From assembly GCA_038993745.2 (NCBI GenBank), contig CP160630.1:310001-374000 (forward strand): a DNA stretch of 64,000 bases, read 5' to 3'. Source of the DNA: Aliivibrio fischeri. GTDB taxonomy: Bacteria > Pseudomonadota > Gammaproteobacteria > Enterobacterales > Vibrionaceae. A program made the translations under genes and the position numbers. The notes under the pieces are model-generated. The model was not told the origin of the DNA. It saw nothing but the letters and a program-made list of their open reading frames with translations, and ran no database searches. Below are positions 19,352 through 28,584 of the stretch, piece by piece (positions within the stretch are counted from its first letter, which is position 1; every line of letters starts with the position of its first letter).

Positions 19352-19821
19352 TGAACTATCACGTATATCATTCAATTGATGTGGTTAATGGACCGGGTAC
19401 GCGTTGTACCCTGTTCGTTTCAGGTTGTGAGCATAACTGTAAAGGTTGCTATAACAAATCCACACTTAATCCAAATTCAGGACATCTTTTTACTAAAGAG
19501 CTAGAAGATAAGATTATTGCTGATTTGAATGATACACGTATTCCACGTAGAGGATTGTCATTGTCTGGTGGTGATCCTCTTCATCCAATGAACTGTGAAT
19601 CTGTTCTTAAGTTAGTAAAACGTGTTAAATCTGAATGTGAAAATAAAGATATTTGGATGTGGACGGGCTACACCCTAAGTGAGCTAAATCCAACACAAAA
19701 AGAGATCGTAGATTTAATTGACACCTTGATTGACGGTCGTTTTGAACAAGACAAAGCGGATCCATCATTGGATTGGCGTGGTAGTAGCAATCAGATTATT
19801 TATACATTCAATGTATTGTAA
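19351..19821 (+). CDS. nrdG: anaerobic ribonucleotide reductase activase
   Basis: Radical-SAM activating enzyme (156 residues) that installs the glycyl radical on NrdD. The 4Fe-4S motif CEHNCKGCYN (CX3CX2C) is at residues 26-33, followed by the SAM-binding block LSLSGGDPLHP. The length is typical of NrdG. The ATG overlaps the nrdD stop codon (TAATG), indicating translational coupling. Confidence 0.96.
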   Translation: MNYHVYHSIDVVNGPGTRCTLFVSGCEHNCKGCYNKSTLNPNSGHLFTKELEDKIIADLNDTRIPRRGLSLSGGDPLHPMNCESVLKLVKRVKSECENKDIWMWTGYTLSELNPTQKEIVDLIDTLIDGRFEQDKADPSLDWRGSSNQIIYTFNVL

Positions 19822-19911
19822 GAAAATTGTAAAAATCTAAACAATAAAACGTGATATTTTCCTATCTGAATGGTAACTTAAATACATTACAGATCATAAG
19901 GATATGAAAAT

Positions 19912-21099
19912 ATGCTGCAAAACATAGCAACTCCTGCTAAAGATCCCATTCTTTCTCTTTCTATCGAATACCGAGCTGATGATCGTGATAATAAAGTCGA
20001 TCTCGGCATCGGTGTTTATCGTAACGATCAAGGTTTAACACCAATCATGAAAGCCGTAAGCGATTCGGCGAAATCTATTGCAGCAGAGCAAACCACAAAA
20101 GCTTATGTTGGTCTTGCTGGTTGTGAAGTTTTTAATCAAAGCATGGTTGATTTATTGTTACGTGATACCTCAGCTTATGAGCGTGTATCTGCGATTCAAA
20201 CTCCTGGAGCGAGTGGTGCTTTACGCATGCTTGCTGATTTAATTAAATCAACAGAGCCAGGTGCAACTGTTTGGATAAGTAACCCAAGTTATGTTAACCA
20301 TCAGCCTGTAATGGAAGCTGCTGGCCTTAACGTTCGTCATTACACATATTTCAATCCTCTGACAAAACAAGTGGATAGCGAAGCTATGCTTGCTGACTTA
20401 GCAAACGCTGGTCCTAAAGACATTATTTTACTGCACGGTTGTTGCCATAATCCGACTGGCGCAGATATTCGTCTTTCTGATTGGATAGCTATAACAGAGT
20501 TAGCATTAAAAAATGGCTTTATTCCTTTTGTCGATATTGCATACCAAGGATTTGGTGATGGATTAGAAGCTGATGCTGCTGGTTTACGGTTTATGGCAGA
20601 CCGTGTACCTCAAATGTTTATAGCAACATCATGCTCGAAAAATTTTGGTTTGTATCGTGAACGAACAGGTGCGGCGATGGTGATCGCTGGCAATATTGAG
20701 ATAGCAATGAATGCTAAAGCGAAACTGCTGCAAATGGCTCGTGCGACTTATACTATGCCGCCAGATCATGGTGCTGCGATTGTTGGTCGAATTTTAAATG
20801 ATGAGCAATTAACGTTATCGTGGCGCACTGAATTGGATGAGATGCAAAAACGCTTAGTTGGTTTACGAACTAACTTATGTGAAGCACTACGTAATGAAAC
20901 GCAATCAGAGACATTTGATTTTATTGAACAGCATAAAGGTATGTTCTCAGTAATTGGTTTTACGCCAGAGCAGATGGCATCTTTAAAATCAGAACATGGT
21001 ATTTACGCTGTGGGTGATGGTCGAATCAATATTGCAGGAATGCAAGAAAAGCACATTGAGTATATTGCTAAATCTGTTGCCTCTGTTGCAAATAAGTAA
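19912..21099 (+). CDS. aromatic/aspartate aminotransferase
   Basis: PLP-dependent class I aminotransferase of the AspC/TyrB type (395 residues, usual length). It converts aromatic amino acids or aspartate with 2-oxoglutarate. Recognisable are the N-terminal KVDLGIGVYRNDQG, HGCCHNPTGADI, FVDIAYQGFGDGL with the PLP-contacting Asp and Tyr, and SCSKNFGLYRERTG with the Schiff-base Lys. The sequence does not settle AspC versus TyrB specificity. AAGGATATGAAA precedes the start. It lies 90 bases after nrdG and may have its own promoter. Confidence 0.9.
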   Translation: MLQNIATPAKDPILSLSIEYRADDRDNKVDLGIGVYRNDQGLTPIMKAVSDSAKSIAAEQTTKAYVGLAGCEVFNQSMVDLLLRDTSAYERVSAIQTPGASGALRMLADLIKSTEPGATVWISNPSYVNHQPVMEAAGLNVRHYTYFNPLTKQVDSEAMLADLANAGPKDIILLHGCCHNPTGADIRLSDWIAITELALKNGFIPFVDIAYQGFGDGLEADAAGLRFMADRVPQMFIATSCSKNFGLYRERTGAAMVIAGNIEIAMNAKAKLLQMARATYTMPPDHGAAIVGRILNDEQLTLSWRTELDEMQKRLVGLRTNLCEALRNETQSETFDFIEQHKGMFSVIGFTPEQMASLKSEHGIYAVGDGRINIAGMQEKHIEYIAKSVASVANK

Positions 21100-21163
21100 C
21101 AGACAAAATAAAGATCTTAACTATACTAATGAAATATAACAGATAAACCGTAAAGGAAAACGA

Positions 21164-21805
21164 ATGAAGATAGCAAAAAAATGGTCAACGTTACTTTTAC
21201 CAATACTGCTTGCTGGTTGTATGTCAACAGCGACAACAACGCCAGAAACTGATGGCGCAACGAATCCATCAGTAGAAGAACCATCCACTAAGCCTGATGT
21301 AAAACCAGAGCAAAAACCACAAGTAGATCCAAAACCACCTGTAAAACCTGAAGCAAATGAATTAAAAACAGCGGATGGAAAACTGTTATTGGGTGAAGAA
21401 GAGTGGATTTACATTAAAGCCATCAATCATAGCGCTAAAGCTCGTATTGATACGGGAGCGACGACATCTTCTATTTCTGCTGTAGATATTGAAATGTTTG
21501 AGCGTGATGGTAAAAAGTGGGTTAAGTTTAAGTTGGCTCATAATGATAAAGAAACCAAAGAGTTTGAGTCACCTATATCACGTATTGTTACGATTCGACA
21601 ATCAAGTACAGAAAAACGTACCGATCGTCCTGTGATTGAAGCTTGGGTTCAAATTGGTGATTTGAAAACTAAAACTGAATTCACTCTGAATGATCGCACA
21701 CACATGACATTCCCTGTGTTACTTGGCCGTACTTTCTTCCGAGATGTTGCCGTTGTTGATGTAAGTAAGAAATATATTCAACCAAAAGTAAAAGCTGAAA
21801 AATAA
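21164..21805 (+). CDS. RimK-type zinc protease-like lipoprotein
   Basis: A 213-residue lipoprotein. The signal peptide has the lipobox LLAGC; a Pro/Lys/Glu-rich spacer (about residues 25-65) leads to a PF05618-type domain. The domain carries ARIDTGATTSSISAVDIEMF and the C-terminal block FPVLLGRTFFRDVAVVDVSK. It is a paralogue of the periplasmic protein at 12882-13379, with the same Asp-Thr-Gly core and the same 'LLGR.(f/w)' ending, but lipid-anchored. Catalytic activity is not proven for the family. A bidirectional terminator follows. Confidence 0.82.
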   Translation: MKIAKKWSTLLLPILLAGCMSTATTTPETDGATNPSVEEPSTKPDVKPEQKPQVDPKPPVKPEANELKTADGKLLLGEEEWIYIKAINHSAKARIDTGATTSSISAVDIEMFERDGKKWVKFKLAHNDKETKEFESPISRIVTIRQSSTEKRTDRPVIEAWVQIGDLKTKTEFTLNDRTHMTFPVLLGRTFFRDVAVVDVSKKYIQPKVKAEK

Positions 21806-21833
21806 CGCATTTTTTATTGTAGGTTTATGAATA

Positions 21834-21863
21834 AAAACGCCCAATATAGATTGGGCGTTTTTT
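21834..21863. terminator. bidirectional Rho-independent terminator
   Basis: AAAACGCCCAAT pairs with ATTGGGCGTTTT, with A and T runs on both sides. It lies between the convergent zinc-protease lipoprotein and lytic transglycosylase genes. Confidence 0.9.
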
Positions 21864-21881
21864 TGTTTAGTCACAGTGAAA

Positions 21882-23298
21882 TTAAAATAACTTATAATTT
21901 GAGGCGTTTCTCTGTTCTCTGTGTGTTTGCAGTTGAGCTATTTGTTTATAAATAACGTAATAGCGACTGATATTTGCAACATAGTGAACAGGCTCTTTAC
22001 TTACGTACTTCCTTGCCATTATCTCGACGTTATTAAACCAAATATTAGGGTTATAACCGTGTTTTACTGCCATTCTACGCATTTTTCGAACGTTAGCAGG
22101 GCCAGCATTATAAGCGGCTAAAGAAAAGTACATTTGGTTCTCTTCTGTTATCTCTGGTTTTAAAAAGTAACGTTTATGTACAAAATTCATATATTTAACA
22201 CCAGCATGGATGTTATTTTCTAGTTCTCTGAAGTTTTTGATATTGATATAAGGTTCTCTTGCCGTCTTCGGTAAAACTTGCATGATTCCAACAGCACCCA
22301 TATGTGAGACAAGACGGTTATTGAATTTGGACTCTTGATAAGCTTGAGCTGAAATCATTAACCAATCAAATTCATATTTATCCGCATATTGCTCAAAGAG
22401 CGTCGCTAAACTTTTAAATTGTTTTACTGTTTCAGGGTCTACTGCTTTTTTTAGCCACTTGGTGTTAGCAAGGTATTTTTTATAAATAACATTACCTAAA
22501 AAAGATCCTTGTCGAATGGTTCTAATGTATTTGTTTACTGCTGTTTTTAATTCTGGGCTGTTTTTTCTCATTGCCCAACCAATATTGGCGTTTTCTCTGA
22601 TCGGAAGAGTTTCATATATGGTGATATTCTTCATGACTTGAGACCAAAGACGTGATTTATGACTATCGATAACCGTAATTGGTAAAATATCTTGGTTGAG
22701 CATTTCCATTAATTCATAGTCTTGTAAGTTTTCTTCTAAGAATTGAACATTGATAGGGGAGATCCCTTGGAAGATAACTGCTTATTAATTCGCTGTAAGC
22801 TCTCAAAATAGCTTGAGCTTGGTCTAACCCATACTTCTTTACCCGATAAATCTTCTAGAGATTCTAAAGGAGGTGTAGATGGTGAGCTAACGAGCCACTC
22901 TTGGCTGTTACTGATCACAGGATCACTAAAATCGACATATTGCAGTCGTTGCGGGGTAATCGTTAGGTTGGCAACGGCAAGATCACCAAAGCCTCGTTCT
23001 AAAGCGGTAAATAAGTCATCCCGAGGGATAGGGATGACTTGAACATTAACGTGAATTTTATTTTTGCGTAAATGTAATTCGAAATGATGAAGAAATTCGG
23101 CAATGATCCCTTTCGGTTGCCCTTTTTCTATGTAGTAAAAGCCAAGATCAGCAGATACTAATACTCGTATCGTTCCTTTTTCTCTAGTGCTTTCAAATCG
23201 CCAACATAAGGTGTCTGAGTTAACGGTGAAAGCTCTATTGCAAAAGCGAGCTGAGGAAGCAGTAATAATACCCAGAAAACGCGACGTAAACGATCCAT
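21882..23298 (-). pseudogene. MltF-like lytic transglycosylase, two frameshifts
   Basis: Restored product of about 471 residues: signal peptide (RVFWVLLLLPQLAFA), a solute-binding-protein-3-like domain, and a C-terminal SLT domain. The SLT domain has the catalytic Glu in SAQAYQESKF, then GAVGIMQVLPKTA and YFSLAAYNAGPANV. It should cleave peptidoglycan glycan strands in the periplasm, MltF fashion. The frame breaks at 23177-23181 (T run, restoring EKKGTIRVLVSADLG) and near 22769 (restoring SSQGISPINVQFLEE). Start ATG 23298 has AGGACT upstream. It lies downstream of a close paralogue, evidently a tandem duplication. No lipobox is seen. Confidence 0.83.
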
Positions 23299-23388
23299 GT
23301 TATGAGTCCTTGTTTAACAGTGTATTAACAATTTATGTTGAAATTAGATGAAATTCAAGTCCTCTTCATTCTATGCTCTCGGTTTACA

Positions 23389-24821
23389 TTAGATATTATC
23401 AAAGTCGAATGTGGCTTTATTTAACGCATTACGTTGCTCTTTTTGTTCTTTTAACTGAACTATTTGTTTATAAATCACATAGTAACGACTTATGTTTGAT
23501 ACATAATGAACTGGTTCTTTACTGATATATTTCAACGCCATTAATTCCACATTATTGAACCAAACATTAGGGTCATAACCTTGTTCTTGCGCTTTTTTTC
23601 GAATGCGTCTTATTTTAGCAGGTCCTGCATTATAAGCGGCTAATGAGAAGTAGAGCTGATTATCTGCGGATATTTCTGGTTTATCAAAATATCGTTTATG
23701 CACAAAGCTTAAGTATTTAATACCTGCATGTATGTTGTTTTCTAAGGTATAAATATTGTCTATTTGAACATGCTTATCTTTTGCTGTGCTCGGTAAGACT
23801 TGCATGATTCCAACAGCACCTTTATGAGATACGGCTTTATTATCCAACCTAGATTCTTGATAAGCTAAGGCTGAAGTTAGCTGCCAATCTAAGTTATACA
23901 TACTAGAGTAGTGTTTAAATAAATCAGACAGCTCGTAAAGCTTATCGATATTATCGGTTTGTAGAATTTTCGCTAACCACTTTTCGTCATTAAGGTATTT
24001 CTTATAAATTAAATTGCCTAGAAATGACCCTTTTTTTATTTTAGTAATGTATTGATTTACGACATTAGTTAGCTGAGGGCTATTTTTTCGTACTGCCCAT
24101 GCGATATTAATATCTTGTTTTAATGGGAATTCTTCATGATATTGAATGTTAGGAATGATCTTTTTCCATAGTATTGCTCGATAGTTTTCTATTACGGTTG
24201 CTGGCAATAACTTATTTTCAACCATCTCAAGAACTTCATTATCACCTAATGATTCTTCTAAAAAATGAACATCCATAGGAGCCATATTATTTGACGTTAG
24301 TTGTTCATTAATGTTTTGAAGTGTCTCAAAGTAACTGGAGCTGCCTTTTACCCATATTTCTTTACCTGAAAGATCGGCTAGCTCAGTGATAGGGGCGTGT
24401 CCTTTAGCTGTGATTAACCACTCTTCACTGTCTTTTATTGTGGGAGTACTAAAGTCGATATGGCGTAATCGAGCTTTGGTGATCGCTAAGTGGCCAACGG
24501 CAATGTCTCCAAACCCTGCTTTTAATGACCATATTAAATCATCATCAGAGACGGGAATAATTCGAATATGAGTGTGATCATTTTTTTTCGCTAAATGACG
24601 CTCAAAGTGTGAGAGAAATTCTGAAATTATTCCGATGGGTTTACCATTACTTACTTGATAAAAACCTACTTCCATTGAAACCAGAACACGAATTACCCCT
24701 TTTTTTGATATCTCATTGTAATCACCCTTATAGGATTTGTTACTTAGAGGGGCTAGCTCAAGTGCTTCAGCGTTTATAGGTAAAATAAGTAGAGTAAAAA
24801 TAACTTATGGAATAGATTCAT
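23389..24821 (-). pseudogene. MltF-like lytic transglycosylase paralogue, frameshift in signal peptide
   Basis: Same architecture as the preceding entry, about 477 residues when restored. The binding-protein-like domain runs from about residue 45 to 280, with SGKEIWVKGSSSYFETLQ. The SLT domain has Glu in SALAYQESRL, GAVGIMQVLPSTA and YFSLAAYNAGPAKI. The frame breaks at the A run 24796-24800 within the signal sequence. One added base yields a proper signal peptide starting MNLFHKLFFTLLILP and ending near NAEA. Only the downstream part, from an internal ATG at 24675, is open in the raw sequence. It is 90 bases upstream of its paralogue, probably in one operon. Confidence 0.83.
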
Positions 24822-25025
24822 AGTTTGTCATCCATGATACAACATGATTACAACTTATGTTTCCATACTGTTAAAGACAAGGCGTTATTTTACTGTTTTT
24901 CTGTCGTTTTATTTTTGAGACGACAACGATGAACTAAGCTACAATTAAGTGTTTAATTTATGATTATTTAAGTTTTTTTTTGAGGGGAATAGTAATAGTG
25001 AAAATGTTTAGTATTCACTAGGTGA

Positions 25026-25058
25026 ATATAAGTCAGCAGTTTTTTTGCTGACTTATAT
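25026..25058. repeat. 13-bp perfect inverted repeat
   Basis: ATATAAGTCAGCA and its exact complement flank a 7-nt loop of G and T residues, between the outer-membrane protein gene and the mltF-like pair. No T run follows on either strand, so it is not a standard terminator. It may end the upstream transcript by another route or stabilise an RNA end. Confidence 0.6.
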
Positions 25059-25085
25059 AGATGGTTATGTTCGTTAAAGAGGGAG

Positions 25086-25625
25086 TTAGAATGTGAAACG
25101 AGCAGTCATCATCATTTGTCCGCCATATACGCCATTAAATTTGGCTTCTGCACCCACAGATAATTGTTCTGTTGAGTGGAATCGGAAATGAACACTACCA
25201 ATATTCTTGCTGTCATTACTATCAAACAATTGACCGTATTGTGCACCTACTTCAATTTGTTGCATTAACCACACACGGAAACCGATATTAATCTCGGTAA
25301 GCATTTCATCGCCAAATTTATCACTTCCTTTGTCTTTCACGTTGTGTAGTAATAATTGACCATAAATATCAGAAAATTCGTTAACTGGACCGTTAAAACC
25401 AATACCACCGCTAATATCCCAATCACCAGAAAATTTAGTGTCTGCTTTTGCTATCAAGTGAGAGTTTTCAGTGAACTGTTGGTTAACTTGAACCCCATAA
25501 GTACCAGGACTGGTTCCAATTCGTGCTTCAAAAAAGCTGTAAGGAAAGTTATTTGCCATTGCTGTCGAAGAAGATAGCGCTGTTGCTAATAAGAACGCTT
25601 TTTTGATGAATTTTGTTGATGCCAT
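25086..25625 (-). CDS. outer-membrane beta-barrel protein, function unknown
   Basis: A 179-residue exported protein. The signal peptide ends at SSTAMA. The mature chain is built of alternating hydrophobic/polar strands and ends in Phe (MMMTARFTF), the signature recognised by the BAM machinery, so a small outer-membrane barrel of about eight strands is likely. Phrases such as FFEARIGTSPGTYGVQVNQQ recall Vibrio 'OmpA-like/YfaZ' barrels, but I do not recognise a specific family. It lies downstream of the OB-fold gene, with a terminator between them. Confidence 0.7.
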   Translation of the reverse strand: MASTKFIKKAFLLATALSSSTAMANNFPYSFFEARIGTSPGTYGVQVNQQFTENSHLIAKADTKFSGDWDISGGIGFNGPVNEFSDIYGQLLLHNVKDKGSDKFGDEMLTEINIGFRVWLMQQIEVGAQYGQLFDSNDSKNIGSVHFRFHSTEQLSVGAEAKFNGVYGGQMMMTARFTF

Positions 25626-25660
25626 AACCTTATAACCTGATATTTATGAATTTTATCTAT

Positions 25661-25684
25661 AAAAAAAGCCTGCAAAAAGCAGGC
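25661..25684 (-). terminator. Rho-independent terminator
   Basis: On the minus strand GCCTGC-TTTTT-GCAGGC is followed by seven T residues, closing the OB-fold protein gene ahead of the outer-membrane protein gene. Confidence 0.88.
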
Positions 25685-25708
25685 CAGTTTATAAGGAGAG
25701 GGTATGTT

Positions 25709-26089
25709 TTATAGTATCTGAATTCGCTCTACTTCAATTTCTGGAGTGCTACCACCTTCATATTCACCAAAAATACGAACCTTGGTTGTTTCATTGATTG
25801 CAGTTGGTTGTGAAATATCATCATCTAACTCGATTTGAATTTCTTTTGTACCATCAGTAAATACATATTTGTCTTTTCGAATGTGGCGAATGATTCTTCC
25901 ATCAATAATAGCGTCTTGTTCTGCAAACATACTTGTATCAGTTAATAGTTCCGCAACCGATGTGGTTTCAACCGGTCCTGTATAGTTAAAAGTTCGAGAG
26001 TCGTGATCTTTATTATGTCCTCCATCTGCAAGTGCGATCGTTGGAGATAGGATTAGAGCGGCTGTGATTGCGATAATTGTCTTTTTCAT
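25709..26089 (-). CDS. YgiW/YdeI-family OB-fold periplasmic protein
   Basis: A 126-residue periplasmic protein of the bacterial OB-fold (BOF) family. The signal peptide ends at IALA. The mature part matches the family layout: a stretch like FNYTGPVETTSVAELL, then DAIIDGRIIRHIRKDKYVF, DGTKEIQIELDDD and the closing VRIFGEYEGG...IEVERI. Relatives in E. coli (YgiW, YdeI) are stress-tolerance proteins; ligands are not established. AAGGAAG precedes the ATG. A 7-bp tandem repeat lies 26 bases upstream of the start, within the expected promoter or leader. Confidence 0.87.
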   Translation of the reverse strand: MKKTIIAITAALILSPTIALADGGHNKDHDSRTFNYTGPVETTSVAELLTDTSMFAEQDAIIDGRIIRHIRKDKYVFTDGTKEIQIELDDDISQPTAINETTKVRIFGEYEGGSTPEIEVERIQIL

Positions 26090-26114
26090 AATGGCTTCCT
26101 TTTGTAAATAATTT

Positions 26115-26195
26115 CTAGTACCTAGTACCTAGTACCTAGTACCTAGTACCTAGTACCTAGTACCTAGTACCTAGTACCTAGTACCTAGTACCTAG
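26115..26195. repeat. 7-bp tandem repeat (CTAGTAC), about 11.6 copies
   Basis: The heptamer CTAGTAC is repeated without interruption for 81 bases, between the start of the YgiW-type gene (minus strand) and cobQ (plus strand). Copies are identical. It does not encode anything evident and is not a CRISPR. A unit of seven is not a multiple of the helical turn, so a change in copy number would alter promoter spacing, a basis for variable expression. Confidence 0.95.
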
Positions 26196-26349
26196 AACTT
26201 GTCTCGTTTAGTTGTCTCTATTAAAGCAAATACAGTTTGAATCTAGCGTGAGGGAGATGTTCATATTCCATTCATTTTTAAACAAGAAGCGATAATCGAT
26301 TGATGTTATTATTCTTGTTCTTAAAAATTTTATGAATTTAGATGGAATT

Positions 26350-27835
26350 ATGCGTAAATATTCTCCCTTGATGGTTCAAGGAACCACATCAGATGCTGGA
26401 AAGACAGTTCTTGTGGCAGGCTTATGCCGATTGCTTGCCAATAAAGGGATCCAAGTTGCCCTTTTAAACCACAGAATATGGCGTTAAATAGCGCAGTGAC
26501 AGAAGATGGTGGAGAGATTGGCCGAGCTCAAGCTCTTCAAGCTGATGCTGCAAGGGTTAAATCGCATGTTCATATGAATCCAATCTTACTCAAACCAAAT
26601 ACAGATATTGGCGCTCAAGTTATTGTCCAAGGAAAGGCGATTGAAACCATGGATGCATGGGGCTTCCACGATTATAAAAAGTTGGCAATGCCATATGTAT
26701 TAGAATCATTTTCTTATTTATCTAATAACTATGAATGCGTAGTTATTGAAGGGGCAGGGAGCCCTGCTGAGATAAATTTACGTGAAAATGATATAGCGAA
26801 TATGGGGTTTGCGGAGGCGGCAGACGTTCCTGTCATTATTGTTGCTGATATTGATCGTGGTGGGGTATTTGCCCATCTTTATGGCACATTGGCTTTATTG
26901 TCTGAATCAGAGCAAGCTCGAGTAAAAGGTTTCGTTATTAACCGTTTTCGTGGGATATTTCACTTCTTGTTCCTGGGCTTGAATGGCTAGAAGAAAAAAC
27001 GGGTAAGCCTGTATTGGGGGTCATTCCTTATTTGCATGGTTTAAATTTAGAAGCTGAAGATGCGATAAAAAGTGAGCAATTGGATAAAGGTAAATTTATC
27101 GTAAAAGTGCCAGTGGTAACTCGTATTAGTAACCATACGGATTTTGATCCATTGCGTTTGCATCCAGAGATTGATTTGCAATTTATCGGGAAAGGCGATT
27201 CTTTATCTGGCGCTGATTTTATTATTTTACCAGGAAGCAAATCGGTCCAGGTGGATTTAGAATACATAAAATCCCAAGGTTGGGATAAAGATATTGAGCG
27301 CCATTTACGATATGGCGGAAAAGTAATGGGAATTTGTGGCGGTTATCAAATGCTTGGTGAGCATCTTGCCGACCCTCTTGGTATTGAAGGTGTCCCGTGT
27401 CGTGTTAAAGGATTGGGGTATTTATCAATTTCAACAGAATTACAAAAACAGAAGCAACTGACGTTAGTGGAAGGCACACTAGCACTGCCTAATCAAAATG
27501 CGGTCAAAGTAAAAGGGTATGAGATACATGCTGGTGTAAGCACTAAGTTAGGAAAAGAGCACATACCAATCAGTATTCATACAAAAGATGCGATGAGATA
27601 TGATGGTACTATTAACGATGAAAATTCTATTTTTGGTACGTACTTACATGGCGTTTTTGATGAACCAGAAGCATTTGAAGTGATTTTAACGTGGGCTGGA
27701 TTAGAAAAATGCCAAGCAATTAATATGCACGATATCCAAGAAGAGGCCATTGAGCGCATTGCAAAATCAATGGAAGAAAGTTTAGATTTATCATTAATTT
27801 GGCCTGATGTTTTTGAAAAGAATAAAGCTTATTAA
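26350..27835 (+). pseudogene. cobQ: cobyric acid synthase, two frameshifts
   Basis: Adenosylcobyric acid synthase (CobQ/CbiP, about 495 residues restored), which amidates four carboxylates of the corrin ring using glutamine and ATP. The N-terminal nucleotide site is [20 protein letters not shown]. The middle region has [20 protein letters not shown] and [19 protein letters not shown]. The C-terminal glutaminase domain has [13 protein letters not shown] with the nucleophilic Cys and [11 protein letters not shown] with the His. Frame breaks lie at 26462-26465 (T run, restoring [12 protein letters not shown]) and 26952-26954 (G run, restoring [14 protein letters not shown]). No other cobalamin gene is in the window, so it probably serves salvage or completion of the ring. 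modA follows 11 bases later. Confidence 0.92.
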
Positions 27836-27846
27836 AGGGAACACTA

Positions 27847-28584
27847 ATGTTACGAATAACGCTGTTTTTAACTTTAATGATGAGTGCATTTTTTGCTTCT
27901 GCAAATGTGACGGTTTATGCCGCATCATCATTAACAAATGTAATGGATGATATTGTTTATGCTTATCAACGCCAAACTGGAAATAAAATTCGTGTAAGTT
28001 ATGCTGGTTCATCTTCTCTTGCTCGTCAGATAGCTAACGGAGCACCTGCTGATATTTATTTATCTGCTAACACTAAGTGGATGGATTATTTACTAAATCA
28101 AGATCAAATAGAGCCGAACACAAATCGAGATTTATTAAAAAATAGTTTAGTACTCGTTGCTTCAAAAAGTACACCAAAAGTGGATTCGTGGCAGTGGTTT
28201 ATACAGCAAAAAGATTTACGTTTATCTATGGCTGATCCTAGACACGTACCGGCAGGTATTTATGGTAAACAGAGTCTAGAGAACCAAAAACGTTGGGAGT
28301 CTGTCAGTCATCGAATTGCATCAGGAAATAATGTCCGTTCTGCACTGTTGTTTGTAGAACGTGATGAAGCACCATTAGGTATTGTATATAAAACCGATGC
28401 GCTTTCTTCAAAAGGTGTGACGATTGTTGAGGAATTTCCTAATGAAACACACGATCCGATTATTTATCCTGTAGCTATCGTTAAAGATAAATCATCACAA
28501 GAGGTGCTCGATTTTTATCATTACTTACTATCTAAAAAGGCAACAGATCAATTTATGAAATACGGATTTACCCCTTTCAAATGA
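27847..28584 (+). CDS. modA: molybdate ABC transporter, periplasmic binding protein
   Basis: A 245-residue molybdate/tungstate-binding protein. The signal peptide ends at FFASA. The mature chain has the family's oxyanion-binding parts: VYAASSLTNVMDDI near the N-terminus, YAGSSSLARQIANGAPADIY, ADPRHVPAGIYGKQ and LGIVYKTDA. AAAGGGAAC precedes the start. It overlaps modB by four bases and follows cobQ closely, so read-through from cobQ is likely. Molybdate uptake supports Mo-cofactor enzymes such as TorA encoded at 34 kb. Confidence 0.95.
   Translation: MLRITLFLTLMMSAFFASANVTVYAASSLTNVMDDIVYAYQRQTGNKIRVSYAGSSSLARQIANGAPADIYLSANTKWMDYLLNQDQIEPNTNRDLLKNSLVLVASKSTPKVDSWQWFIQQKDLRLSMADPRHVPAGIYGKQSLENQKRWESVSHRIASGNNVRSALLFVERDEAPLGIVYKTDALSSKGVTIVEEFPNETHDPIIYPVAIVKDKSSQEVLDFYHYLLSKKATDQFMKYGFTPFK

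Noticed and set aside
26115..26195. CRISPR array
   Set aside because: The unit is only 7 bases and continuous, with no spacers and no cas genes in the window.
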